Origin: Candidatus Poribacteria bacterium | GTDB taxonomy: Bacteria; Poribacteria; WGA-4E; WGA-3G | NCBI GenBank assembly: GCA_003635195.1 | Contig: PYIY01000173.1 | Span: forward strand, 33,341-97,340 | Reading direction: 5' to 3' | Length of the DNA stretch: 64,000 nucleotides | Shown: in pieces, positions 16,010 to 24,934 of the stretch | Layout of the letters: every line of letters begins with the position of its first letter | How positions within the stretch are numbered: the stretch's first letter is position 1 | Translations under genes and position numbers: made by a program | Notes under the pieces: model-generated | What the model saw: the letters and a program-made list of their open reading frames with translations, nothing else | Database searches by the model: none | Told to the model about the DNA's origin: nothing

Positions 16010-17296
16010 ATGGCTTACGTAATTTGTGAACCGTGCGTTGATGTAATGGATACTGCATGCGTTGTTGTCTGTCCTGTAGACTGCATACATACCAGTGAAG
16101 GCGAAAACCAGCTCTACATTGATCCAGATGTGTGTATAGACTGCGCCGCGTGTGAACCTGTGTGTCCGGTCGATGCGATCTCTATTGAAAGTGATGTCCG
16201 AGCTGAGTGGGCATCGTATATTGAGATAAACCGCAAATTTTTTGAGACTTTTGTTAAACCAGAAACTGAGGACAGCGGAGACGACGAAGCAGGAAAAACT
16301 AAACAAGGAAAACAACAAGGTATTCCGGAAGAATTCGTACAGATACCAGAGACTCCAGACTCAAGACTGCGAACACCGTACAACTTATTAGTGATGCTCG
16401 GTCAACCTATCCTCGGTGCCTTCTCAGCGAAGTTTAAAACGCAGCTTGAAGAGATGGCAGGAAACACACGAGTCTTTAGTGCCGCCGTATCTACAGGTAT
16501 TAATAGTCTAATTAACATAACGCTCTACCCACTTATTCTTTTTTTCTTTGGGTTCCGAGGACAAGAGGTTGACCTTTTCTCAAGTAGAGGCAACTTGATG
16601 ATTTTTCTCGGAATAGTCATCGCGATCACAGAGGGGATTTACCGGTTTAAAGATGAATTCAGCTCAACAGAGGAACAACCGCGTTACGGCGCAGCATTCT
16701 ATGGTTGGATAATGTCGCTCGTTGCGACACCGCTGCTGATCGGTGCGCGTTCTGCTCTGGTTACAACACCTCCGACACAACGAAAAACGGTACCTGGGGC
16801 AGTAGAGATAGATGGCGCAATTTACGCAGATGATATAAAGGAACGCTACCGTCGTTATGGAATGATCAATCAGGTCGCAGAAATGGCAGATTATTACCGA
16901 ATTGAGATCGAATTCCCGCGATGGGTCCCCAATTCTGCGGCGAAGAAAACCTATGATCTTCCTGATAGAATGCCACACTATGATTATGAAGTCTGTCTAA
17001 GTTCGCCATATTCTATGGATACGACACCTGGCCCCGAAACGACTGTGACAGTTCAGACGCAACTGCCTGTGGACCCTAAAACAGGACAAATGGCAGATCC
17101 TCGGTTTGAGAATGTTGTCGGACGGACAAGTTCTTTCCCTAACGGTTTTACAAGTATCTTTCCCATTGAAGCGCAACCAGAGGATTTCCATACAAATTAT
17201 CGGAACAGGGTGCTTGAAATTATCGTCCCCAAAACAGGCACCTATGATCAACTCGGCTTGGAACCACCTGTCCATTATGCGAAACTCAAAGGGTAG
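16010..17296 (+). CDS. 7Fe-type ferredoxin fused to a membrane domain and a beta-rich C-terminal domain
   Basis: The first 60 or so of 428 residues match the 7Fe ferredoxin FdxA/FdI: C9, C17, C21, C25 and C42, C45, C48, C52 align with the Azotobacter pattern, giving one [3Fe-4S] and one [4Fe-4S] cluster. A charged linker (about 85-120) leads to a region with about three hydrophobic segments (ITLYPLILFFFGF, MIFLGIVIAIT, GWIMSLVATPLLIGA). The C-terminal third contains YYRIEIEFPRWVP and RVLEIIVPKTG, reminiscent of an alpha-crystallin-like fold, though this is by eye. I know no characterised protein with this order. It may carry electrons to a membrane partner. bioA follows after 47 bp, probably in the same transcript. 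Confidence 0.8.
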   Translation: MAYVICEPCVDVMDTACVVVCPVDCIHTSEGENQLYIDPDVCIDCAACEPVCPVDAISIESDVRAEWASYIEINRKFFETFVKPETEDSGDDEAGKTKQGKQQGIPEEFVQIPETPDSRLRTPYNLLVMLGQPILGAFSAKFKTQLEEMAGNTRVFSAAVSTGINSLINITLYPLILFFFGFRGQEVDLFSSRGNLMIFLGIVIAITEGIYRFKDEFSSTEEQPRYGAAFYGWIMSLVATPLLIGARSALVTTPPTQRKTVPGAVEIDGAIYADDIKERYRRYGMINQVAEMADYYRIEIEFPRWVPNSAAKKTYDLPDRMPHYDYEVCLSSPYSMDTTPGPETTVTVQTQLPVDPKTGQMADPRFENVVGRTSSFPNGFTSIFPIEAQPEDFHTNYRNRVLEIIVPKTGTYDQLGLEPPVHYAKLKG

Positions 17297-17343
17297 ATTT
17301 CAATTGTTGGGACATATCCAGATGAAAATAATGGGTAAGCCGC

Positions 17344-18714
17344 ATGTTGGATAAAGAGACGCTTGTTGCATGGGATAAGCGTTACCTCTGGCATCCATTC
17401 ACGCAGATGCAAGATTGGTTGACGGAGGATGTCGTCATCATCGAACGTGGTGAGGGATGCTATCTTATCGATACCGCCGGAAATCGGTATATTGACGGCA
17501 CGGCTTCTATGTGGACGAATGTCCACGGGCACAATCACCCCGAATTGAACACAGCACTCAAGACGCAGCTGGACAAAATCGCCCACACAACACTGCTTGG
17601 ATACAGCAACATCCCAGCGATTCAACTGGCACAAAAACTGGTGGAAATCACGCCTGCCGGACTCAACAAGGTGTTTTATTCCGATAACGGTTCAACGGCT
17701 GTCGAAATCGCCTTGAAAATGACGTACCAATACTGGCAACATAAGGGAGAGCCGCAACGGAAATTGTTTATCCATTTCGATAATGCTTACCACGGGGATA
17801 CCATAGGTGCTATGAGTGTCGGTGGGATTGATAGTTTCCACACCACCTTTGATTCCCTCCTTTTCAAAGGTGTCCGTGTGTCCGCTCCTGAAATGTATCG
17901 TCCCTCTCGTGATACGGATGCGTCCAGCAACAAATCTGCGGTGAAAACGCGTTGGCTTAATGCGGTAGAAGACGCGCTCTCTGAAAAGGCAGGGCAGGTT
18001 GCTGGTATTATTTTAGAACCTCTCATTCAGGGCGCGGGTGGGATGTTGGTCGCGCCAAACGGATTTCTGAAGGCACTTGAAACACTTGCAAAAACGTCAG
18101 AAACACTCCTTATCATCGATGAGGTGATGACCGGATTCGGACGCACCGGCAAAATGTGGGCATGCGAACACGAAGACGTTACACCCGACATCTTATGCAC
18201 CGCAAAGGGTCTCGCCGCGGGCTATCTTCCTCTCGCTGCGACGTTAACGACTGACGACATCTACAACGCCTTCCTCGGCGAATATAGAGACCTTAAGACT
18301 TTTTTCCACGGTCATACCTTTACCGGTAACCCGTTAGCATGTGCTGTTGCATTGGAAAATATCGCTATTTTCGAGCGTGAGAACCTCGTATCCCAACTTC
18401 AACCCACCATCGAACATTTCAGAACCCGGCTTCAAGATTTTTACGCGCTTCCGCATGTCGGTGATGTCCGCGTGTGTGGTTTTGCTGCGGGTGTAGAACT
18501 CATGAAAAACCCAGACACACACACGCCTTATCCGTTTGAAGAGAAGATAGGTATCCGGGTTTGCAAAGAGGCACTCACACATGGGGCGATGCTCCGACCC
18601 CTTGTGAATACTATTGTCCTGATGCCGCCCTTGCAAATTACGATTTCAGAATTAGACAGCCTGCTGAATATCGTTTATACTTCAATTGAGACAGTCACAA
18701 AAAAATATCGGTAA
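17344..18714 (+). CDS. bioA: Adenosylmethionine-8-amino-7-oxononanoate aminotransferase
   Basis: This transfers the amino group of S-adenosylmethionine to KAPA, giving DAPA in biotin synthesis. The 456-residue fold-type I PLP enzyme begins with the BioA signature WHPFTQMQDW (about 16-25). It also has GTASMWTNVHGHNHPELN, the PLP phosphate site YSDNGSTAVEIALKM, IIDEVMTGFGRTG and the Schiff-base lysine in CTAKGLAAGYLPLA. The start at 17344 lies 47 bp after the ferredoxin-fusion gene with a weak GGGTAAG RBS. No other bio gene is in the window. After the stop lie a REP-like palindrome and a terminator serving the opposite strand. Confidence 0.95.
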   Translation: MLDKETLVAWDKRYLWHPFTQMQDWLTEDVVIIERGEGCYLIDTAGNRYIDGTASMWTNVHGHNHPELNTALKTQLDKIAHTTLLGYSNIPAIQLAQKLVEITPAGLNKVFYSDNGSTAVEIALKMTYQYWQHKGEPQRKLFIHFDNAYHGDTIGAMSVGGIDSFHTTFDSLLFKGVRVSAPEMYRPSRDTDASSNKSAVKTRWLNAVEDALSEKAGQVAGIILEPLIQGAGGMLVAPNGFLKALETLAKTSETLLIIDEVMTGFGRTGKMWACEHEDVTPDILCTAKGLAAGYLPLAATLTTDDIYNAFLGEYRDLKTFFHGHTFTGNPLACAVALENIAIFERENLVSQLQPTIEHFRTRLQDFYALPHVGDVRVCGFAAGVELMKNPDTHTPYPFEEKIGIRVCKEALTHGAMLRPLVNTIVLMPPLQITISELDSLLNIVYTSIETVTKKYR

Positions 18715-18728
18715 TTTATTGGCGAAGT

Positions 18729-18760
18729 CCGGTGCGGTTGCAAACCGCACCTACCGGGCC
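18729..18760. repeat. REP-like palindrome, copy 2
   Basis: GGTGCGGTT (18731-18739), 3-nt loop and AACCGCACC (18743-18751), preceded by CC and followed by CTACCGGGCC exactly as in copy 1 at 151-183. The arms differ from copy 1 at one position each, and the changes compensate, so base pairing is conserved rather than sequence. Confidence 0.85.
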
Positions 18761-18777
18761 GGGGGAAAGGGGTATTG

Positions 18778-18810
18778 AAAAAAAATAGGGCGGGTGTTTA
18801 AACCCGCCCC
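18778..18810 (-). terminator. Terminator of the beta-propeller gene
   Basis: On the minus strand GGGCGGGT/ACCCGCCC (stem 18788-18795 with 18802-18809, 6-nt loop) is followed by TATTTTTTTT. It lies 23 bp beyond the stop codon of the 18833-20977 gene. It faces the end of bioA but has no U-tract on the plus strand. Confidence 0.9.
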
Positions 18811-18832
18811 ATAATCATTCAGATTGATTGAC

Positions 18833-20977
18833 TTAGAAACCAGCACGTCCGACTGCTGTATTCTGCGCTCGATCTGTCACCTGAATAGTAATTGCGTGCC
18901 CGCCTGCGGGAAGTTCACCAGTTTCTAAGAGAAGCTGCTCGCTCTTAGAATCGAAGATGCCGTCATCGGGGAATATCGCTTTCCAAGTCTCATCGTTGTC
19001 AATTTTATAGACGGCTTTCTGGATAGGTGTCGCCATATCCGTAACCTCACAAGCGATTTTGTAAGTCCCATTACCGTTAGGTGTGACTTTAATTTCGCCG
19101 ACAGAAGGTTGGGTATTATCAACATTAAACGGCGGACTCTCCTTATCAGCGGATTTCGCCCAACCGACCGGATTGCTGAGTTTGTCCGTAGCGACTACTT
19201 TCACTTTATAGCGTCCATCTGCGACGGTGGTGATATCCCACTCAAATTCGGCTTTGGTTAGCTCTTTTTTCAGGAGGCGCCAGTTGTCTTCAGAAACCTC
19301 TTTATAGTAGAGTGTATACTGGAGCGTATCGGCGTTTGCGTCCTCAACCTTCCAACTAATCTTCCATTTTTTGGAAGGTGCCTCGTTTCCACTGCCGGAT
19401 CCACTGCTACTTCCGCCGCGTGCGCTTGGCGGTGGGACGTTCCCGCCAGAACGACGCCGCGTTTCTTGATTGCCGCTGCCGCTGCCGTCATCTATGGTAA
19501 TCCCTGTAAATCGTGGCTCAACATTCGTTTGCACAGAAGCGAGGGTGACCTTCTTCAGGACAGGCGTTTTTGCTGCGTCAGTAGTTGAGAATTTCGCGCG
19601 CCATTGGATGAACTGTGCGTCTCCATTCGGAACTTGAGAACCTTCCGCAGTGGTGAGTTCCTCCGACCAGTCGTTCCAAGTATCATCAGGCTTTTTCGTA
19701 TTACCGGTCCGCGTTGAGAAAGCGATCGCAGTGCCCTCTTCCATCTCACCTTCCCAAGAAAGTTTTCCCCATCGGGACAGGCTCTTTGCGTCGTGAACCT
19801 TCGACTCAAGTGTTCCTTTATCAACACGCTCGGTCGTAAGCGTAAAGAGTTTACCGGGGTTGCCGGTCGCCAAGAAAGTTTTGGTGGCACCCTCCACCTC
19901 TTTTTGATGTATCGCGACGACCTGGTCAGCTGAACATTTACCGACTTCAACATGATCCCCACTCATTGGATTGACGCGGTAAATTTTCCCCTCATCCCCT
20001 GTTCCTACAAGAATTTGGGAATCGCTTTCTAACACGATTGCCAAAATAAGTGGCTCTGGCGAATTCCAAATTGATACAGCAGTGCCATCGGGTCGAATTT
20101 TGTAGATATTAGATTTATTCTCCTGTGGCGGTCCACCACCGGGTGGCGGCGGTCCACTGGGGGTAGGCGGTCCTGCGCTGCTACCACTGCGGCGATTTCT
20201 TGAAGGTTCAGCGGGTTGAGATGTAACGGCTGCAGCGTAGAGGTTGCCTTTACTATCCAATTTAAGGGCGCGGACCTCTTTCTCTTTGGCTTGATACACA
20301 ACTTTTGCAGTGCCATCGTCCATAATATGGTAGATAACACCATTATCGCCGCTGCCTGCATAGGAACCGTTTTCGTGCAGAAGGAGGGTCATAATATTTT
20401 TTTCTTCGGCATCAAATAGGACACTGGATTCACCTTCAGGTGTAATTTTGTAAATTTTTCCATCGGTCCCGGTTGCGGCATAGAGATTGCCAGCATCGTC
20501 AAACTGCAACGCCCACACATACTTGTCGCCTTTATTGAGAAGGGTGGTAGGCGGTGTCGTAGCATCGGTGATTTTGTAAATCAACCCATCGGGCCCTGTA
20601 CCCGCGTAGAGCGCGTCGTCGGGTCCGATCGCGAGGCTGTAAATGGTAACTTCGGGTGAATTATAATAGAGTTCAGCGGTATCCTCACCGGCACTAATTT
20701 TATAGATTTTACCTTCGTTGCCGGTACCCGCGTAGAGGTTCCCTGCGGAATCCTCAGCAAGTGCCCAGACTTGCGTCTCTTTCATCTTCGTAAAAGCATC
20801 AATTTTCAGAGACAACATAACGTCTCCGGTGCTTGTCAGTGAAAGGTCTTTGGGCTTACCAGACTCGAAATCCGCATGATGCTGCTGTTCCCACAACGAA
20901 GTTTTTACTGCAGATGCGACACCCGCGAACATAAGGATGGTTAAAATAAGACTCCAAAAGGAGATGACACGGCGCAT
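18833..20977 (-). CDS. Secreted beta-propeller protein with C-terminal fibronectin-III-like domains
   Basis: The 714-residue protein has a signal peptide (about 6-23) and then at least six blades built on the theme A-x-D-x-x-G-N-L-Y-A-G-T-G-x-x-G-K-I-Y-K-I (about 75-400). An SGPPPPGGGPP-type low-complexity insertion interrupts one blade (about 265-290). A galactose-binding or FnIII-like part follows (about 400-500), then a Gly/Ser-rich linker and two Ig/FnIII-like domains (KISWKVEDANADTLQYTLYYK; PSVGEIKVTPNGNGTYKIACEV). The blades resemble two-component-regulator or SMP-30-like propellers rather than WD40. It is probably surface or periplasmic; the ligand is unknown. It has its own terminator and lies 179 bp downstream of the S55-domain gene. 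Confidence 0.8.
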   Translation of the reverse strand: MRRVISFWSLILTILMFAGVASAVKTSLWEQQHHADFESGKPKDLSLTSTGDVMLSLKIDAFTKMKETQVWALAEDSAGNLYAGTGNEGKIYKISAGEDTAELYYNSPEVTIYSLAIGPDDALYAGTGPDGLIYKITDATTPPTTLLNKGDKYVWALQFDDAGNLYAATGTDGKIYKITPEGESSVLFDAEEKNIMTLLLHENGSYAGSGDNGVIYHIMDDGTAKVVYQAKEKEVRALKLDSKGNLYAAAVTSQPAEPSRNRRSGSSAGPPTPSGPPPPGGGPPQENKSNIYKIRPDGTAVSIWNSPEPLILAIVLESDSQILVGTGDEGKIYRVNPMSGDHVEVGKCSADQVVAIHQKEVEGATKTFLATGNPGKLFTLTTERVDKGTLESKVHDAKSLSRWGKLSWEGEMEEGTAIAFSTRTGNTKKPDDTWNDWSEELTTAEGSQVPNGDAQFIQWRAKFSTTDAAKTPVLKKVTLASVQTNVEPRFTGITIDDGSGSGNQETRRRSGGNVPPPSARGGSSSGSGSGNEAPSKKWKISWKVEDANADTLQYTLYYKEVSEDNWRLLKKELTKAEFEWDITTVADGRYKVKVVATDKLSNPVGWAKSADKESPPFNVDNTQPSVGEIKVTPNGNGTYKIACEVTDMATPIQKAVYKIDNDETWKAIFPDDGIFDSKSEQLLLETGELPAGGHAITIQVTDRAQNTAVGRAGF

Positions 20978-21156
20978 TGAAAATACCCTCCTATAGGGTT
21001 GTTTAGGCGGAACTTGAAGTTATGTGCAAGTCGCCAAATTTATGGATTCTTTGATTTCGCGTTCACCGAGACATGGACGAGCCCACGGTCTCTATCCCGT
21101 CCTCGGTTATTGTAAGGAGTGGTTTACGGACCCCCGCCCTACTTACTCCGTTTTTT

Positions 21157-23040
21157 CTACTCGGCATTTCTATCAACGACAAAGCGAATGATGCCACTCC
21201 CAAAAACAACGAAGTCTGTGGATAACTTGTCAACGTGTAAGGCTGTCCCCGAAGTATACCCACTATTACCGACTACCTGTTTTGCAGTGTTCATCACAGA
21301 CATCACTGAAGGCGGAAGATTTGAGAATTCTTGACCTTGCACGGTGAGTCCGGGTTGAGGCACACTGAGTTCAAGAATAATATCGGTATTATTTTCCTCG
21401 CGTTTTAAGAGTTCAACCAACTGGTTGATGTCTCTGTGTCGGAAATTAAAGGGTGCGCGGGAACGCTGCCAAAACTCGTAAAAACTTGCGTTGGAGGCGA
21501 GCAGCAGAACAAGTCCATCCGGGGCATCCTTTGGAATTGTAATCTTTCCTGTCAGAACTATAGGCATTTCAAGATAAGGCTGCAGCGTCATTTCTACCTC
21601 AACAGTGTCCCCAGGACGATAGCGGAGTTTATCCACACGGAGGCTCTGGATGCCTGCCGTCCGCCGCTTATCTTCCATTTTCACATCAAAGGAGACCTTT
21701 TCGACCTGAACCTTTGTGTAGAGATTGCTGCCCAACTGTAACATTGGTGACACGACCGTCTGTCTGGCAGCAAGTCCCGGTGAGCCACCGGAAGAGTAAA
21801 TATTCTTGTAAACCAACTCACGCGTTTTAAGGTCAGGATGCTCCTTCAAAGTGATGGTCGCTTCCAGGTTCATTGTATGATCATTAGAATAGAATTCAAG
21901 CGAATCCAAAAGGTACCAGATCCCTGTCCCAGACAAAAACGGTGACATTCCCTTGTGGCGGATCACTTCATAGTACTTTTCGTGCCGTTTTCCATCGCTC
22001 GTTTGGATATTGACATTGACCGGAATATAGCTGGGGTGCTTCCCAATAATAGCAGCGATTGAAGTCTCTCTGTCTTGCACTATGGTCCCGATAGGCTGTG
22101 TCGCTGCTGCGTATTTGTAGGAACGGGAACGGCTCGGCATAATAAAATGGACATAACCTCCAGAAAGAGGTAGGTTGACATTACCTTCTTGCCCATCGCC
22201 ATGCCCATAAGCGAGCAGCTCATTCCCATCTACGTAAGTGATAGTGCCGTAACCAAAGAAGGGCACATCACCTCGAATTAACTCCGTTCCGATGATTTGT
22301 CCTGCCTCAATCGGTGATTCCTTAACACGGCCTCCGCCGGCTGCAGCTTGAACAGGCGTATAATTGAATTTATCAAAAATCGGTTTGACAAACCGCATGA
22401 GTTCCGGATTTAGTGGCGGGAAAGCGAGAGGCTTTAACAACTCTGCAGGTCGCGTTCGGGGAGAGGGCCTGGAAATATTTTCAAACCACGCTTCATCAAA
22501 ACTGCGAGGGGTTTGTGTCATCTTACCATCGCGAAGCAAGGCAGGTCCCATATCCAACCCATATTCTTGTGTCACAGCTGCGGAATCGAGATTAAAGAGT
22601 TGTGTGCCTTCATAACTGAGATTCGGTTCCATACCCCACTTCGCCACCTTAACCATCAATTCAATCGGCGTGACACCAAAAAGATTGGCATGCTCTCGCT
22701 GATTGAAGTGCCCGAGTGAGAGCGCACCCATGAGCCTCCCGTCAATATACATCGGGCTACCGCTCATACCGCCAGCAACACCGGTACGCTTAAAGTTCTC
22801 GCTGAAACCTTTACACCATATCACATGCCATTCCGGGAAATAGTTGTACTCAACACTTACAACTTCAAAATCAAATTCTTCCACTGTTGTTCCTGAAAAT
22901 ACTGTGTACCCCTTTCCCTTCATACCCGGTTCCACATCGGACAACCGTATAAACTTCTCAGCGTCCCACTTAATCTGTGCATGGCTATGATATGCAGCCA
23001 AGCAGAACACGATCAGTGCACAAAGCCAAACCTTTTTCAC
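21157..23040 (-). CDS. SpoIVB-type S55 peptidase domain protein, secreted
   Basis: The 627-residue protein has a signal peptide (about 3-21) and then the S55 domain: DVEPGMKGKGYTVFSGTTVEEFDFEVV and GGMSGSPMYIDGRLMGALSLGHF, in which the second serine of GMSGSP (S95) is the expected nucleophile. In Bacillus SpoIVB this domain cleaves a signalling complex during sporulation. In non-sporulating bacteria such proteins are common but uncharacterised. A tryptophan/histidine-rich middle and a long beta-rich C-terminal region without a family match follow. A near-consensus promoter lies 206 bp upstream. Confidence 0.82.
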   Translation of the reverse strand: MKKVWLCALIVFCLAAYHSHAQIKWDAEKFIRLSDVEPGMKGKGYTVFSGTTVEEFDFEVVSVEYNYFPEWHVIWCKGFSENFKRTGVAGGMSGSPMYIDGRLMGALSLGHFNQREHANLFGVTPIELMVKVAKWGMEPNLSYEGTQLFNLDSAAVTQEYGLDMGPALLRDGKMTQTPRSFDEAWFENISRPSPRTRPAELLKPLAFPPLNPELMRFVKPIFDKFNYTPVQAAAGGGRVKESPIEAGQIIGTELIRGDVPFFGYGTITYVDGNELLAYGHGDGQEGNVNLPLSGGYVHFIMPSRSRSYKYAAATQPIGTIVQDRETSIAAIIGKHPSYIPVNVNIQTSDGKRHEKYYEVIRHKGMSPFLSGTGIWYLLDSLEFYSNDHTMNLEATITLKEHPDLKTRELVYKNIYSSGGSPGLAARQTVVSPMLQLGSNLYTKVQVEKVSFDVKMEDKRRTAGIQSLRVDKLRYRPGDTVEVEMTLQPYLEMPIVLTGKITIPKDAPDGLVLLLASNASFYEFWQRSRAPFNFRHRDINQLVELLKREENNTDIILELSVPQPGLTVQGQEFSNLPPSVMSVMNTAKQVVGNSGYTSGTALHVDKLSTDFVVFGSGIIRFVVDRNAE

Positions 23041-23245
23041 AACGTTTCTCCTCTCTGAACTATCAGAAATCTGTTTTCTGTCAAGACATTATAGGATATT
23101 ATAACCCAAGTTGCTACTTACAAGATTTTAGACAGGTATATACCGTTTTTGATTGAAAATACAAAGCATTTCTTCTAATCCTGGTGTTCTATGGTGTCCT
23201 GTCCTACGATTCTTGTTTATTTAACATAAGGTTGCAACTTAGGTT

Positions 23246-23275
23246 ATTATAGCAGAATGATGAATCCGATGTCAA
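23246..23275 (-). promoter_or_regulatory. Promoter of the S55 gene, overlapping an inverted repeat
   Basis: On the minus strand TTGACA (23275-23270), 18-bp spacer and TATAAT (23251-23246). The surrounding 342-bp gap (23041-23382) also holds an imperfect inverted repeat, ATAACCCAAGTTGC (23101-23114) and GCAACTTAGGTTAT (23234-23247), 13 of 14 positions matching, which brackets the leader and touches the -10 box. Nothing else was recognised in that gap except the glpK promoter. Confidence 0.75.
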
Positions 23276-23329
23276 CCCGAATTGACAAAAAATTCCTAAG
23301 TGCTCATATTCCCAAGCCCTGATTTCCAA

Positions 23330-23358
23330 TTGATATTTTTTTTCACGCGTGTTATGCT
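23330..23358 (+). promoter_or_regulatory. Promoter of glpK
   Basis: TTGATA (23330-23335), 17-bp spacer and TATGCT (23353-23358), 25 nt before the start codon. Confidence 0.5.
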
Positions 23359-23382
23359 TTAATAAAAAGCATTAGGAGTAGT

Positions 23383-24933
23383 GTGCATAGTATGCCGAAT
23401 ACCGTTTGTATCCTCGCGATTGACCAAGGGACAACAGGTACGACCGCCCTCCTTGTTGACGTAGAAGGTAACATCGTTGCACGGGGACACCAAGAATTTA
23501 CACAGTATTACCCACATCCCGGTTGGGTAGAACACAATCCAGAAGAGATTTGGAACGCCACACTACAAGCCATAGACGCACTCTTTGAAGAAAAAGCACC
23601 AAACATTATCGCTCTCGGCATCACAAATCAACGTGAAACTACGCTCATCTGGGATCGGCAAACAGGGAAACCGATCCATCCGGCAATTGTATGGCAGTGT
23701 CGACGGACCGCGGATAGATGCGCTGCCCTTGAGAAACAAGGAATTGCGGAAGAAATAAAGGCGAAAACAGGACTTGTCTTAGATGCCTATTTTTCGGCAA
23801 CGAAGGTGGCGTGGATTCTCGATAATGTGAGTGGTGCAAGGGCACAAGCCGAACGCGGTGAACTCGCGTTTGGGACAATAGACACATGGCTCCTATGGAA
23901 ATTAACAGACGGTGCTGTCCATAAAACCGACTATACAAACGCATCGCGCACACTACTTTTCAATATTAACAATCTGTCATGGGACGATACGCTTTTGGAA
24001 ATCTTTAATGTTCCAAAAGCCATATTGCCTGAAGTCTATCCATCTGCAAACAACTTTGGTACAGCGAATTTCTACCGTAATTTTTGGCTTCAAACCTTCG
24101 GTAAAAATATATGCTTAGATGGCATTCCAATTACTGGCATCGCGGGCGATCAACAGGCAGCTCTTTTTGGGCAATTGTGTACCCAACCCGGCACGGTAAA
24201 AAACACCTACGGCACTGGTTGCTTTCTGATGCTTAACACAGGTGCTGAAAAAATAGAAACAGAGACGGGGCTCCTGACAACACTCGCTTGTAGTTTAGAT
24301 GAAACTCCCGTTTATGCACTCGAAGGGAGCGTATTTGTCGCGGGCGCTGCTGTCCAATGGCTTCGTGATGGCCTCCAGATTATTGAGAACGCAGCAGAAA
24401 CAGAAGAGATCGCATCCAGTATCCCAGATTCAGGCGGTGTCTTTGTTGTTCCTGCGTTTACTGGACTCGGTGCCCCCTATTGGGACGCTGAGGCACGCGG
24501 GGCTATTCTCGGTTTAACACGCGGGAGTACCCGCGCACAGATTATTCGTGCGACTTTAGAATCCATCGCGTATCAATCCGCAGATGTCGTTACTGCGATG
24601 TTGACGGATGCAGACATGAGGATTGATTGTTTGCGTGTTGACGGTGGGGCAACTGCGAATGATTTTTTGATGCAGTTCCAAGCGGATATCCTTGGGATAG
24701 ATGTAGAACGTCCTGCCCAAATTGAATCAACAGGATTGGGGGCTGCATACCTCGCGGGTCTGACCACTGGAATATGGAATGACATTGCTGAATTGGAGGC
24801 ATATCGATCTGCACACGCCACCTCCGTGAACGAAGTTTCTACAGGTCGCGTTTTTTCACCACAGATTGACAGCAACGAACGGAACCAGAAGCTCGTGGAG
24901 TGGAAAAAGGCAGTGCAACGCGTTATGAGTTAA
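23383..24933 (+). CDS. glpK: Glycerol kinase
   Basis: This phosphorylates glycerol to sn-glycerol 3-phosphate. The 516-residue FGGY kinase carries AIDQGTTGTTALLVD (phosphate 1 loop), GITNQRETTLIWDRQTG, FGTIDTWLLWKLT, GIAGDQQAALFGQ and VDGGATANDFLMQFQADI, all glycerol-kinase signatures, at the expected length. The start is GTG at 23383, four nucleotides after AGGAG; an ATG nine nucleotides further on (23392) is an alternative. A histidine kinase gene begins one base after the stop codon, so the two are translationally linked, which is unusual for glpK. No glpF or glpD is in the window. Confidence 0.96.
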   Translation: MHSMPNTVCILAIDQGTTGTTALLVDVEGNIVARGHQEFTQYYPHPGWVEHNPEEIWNATLQAIDALFEEKAPNIIALGITNQRETTLIWDRQTGKPIHPAIVWQCRRTADRCAALEKQGIAEEIKAKTGLVLDAYFSATKVAWILDNVSGARAQAERGELAFGTIDTWLLWKLTDGAVHKTDYTNASRTLLFNINNLSWDDTLLEIFNVPKAILPEVYPSANNFGTANFYRNFWLQTFGKNICLDGIPITGIAGDQQAALFGQLCTQPGTVKNTYGTGCFLMLNTGAEKIETETGLLTTLACSLDETPVYALEGSVFVAGAAVQWLRDGLQIIENAAETEEIASSIPDSGGVFVVPAFTGLGAPYWDAEARGAILGLTRGSTRAQIIRATLESIAYQSADVVTAMLTDADMRIDCLRVDGGATANDFLMQFQADILGIDVERPAQIESTGLGAAYLAGLTTGIWNDIAELEAYRSAHATSVNEVSTGRVFSPQIDSNERNQKLVEWKKAVQRVMS

Positions 24934-24934
24934 A

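Noticed and set aside
15890..16318. 150-codon upstream extension of the truD frame
   Set aside because: It overlaps the start of the divergent ferredoxin gene and contains a perfect promoter for truD.
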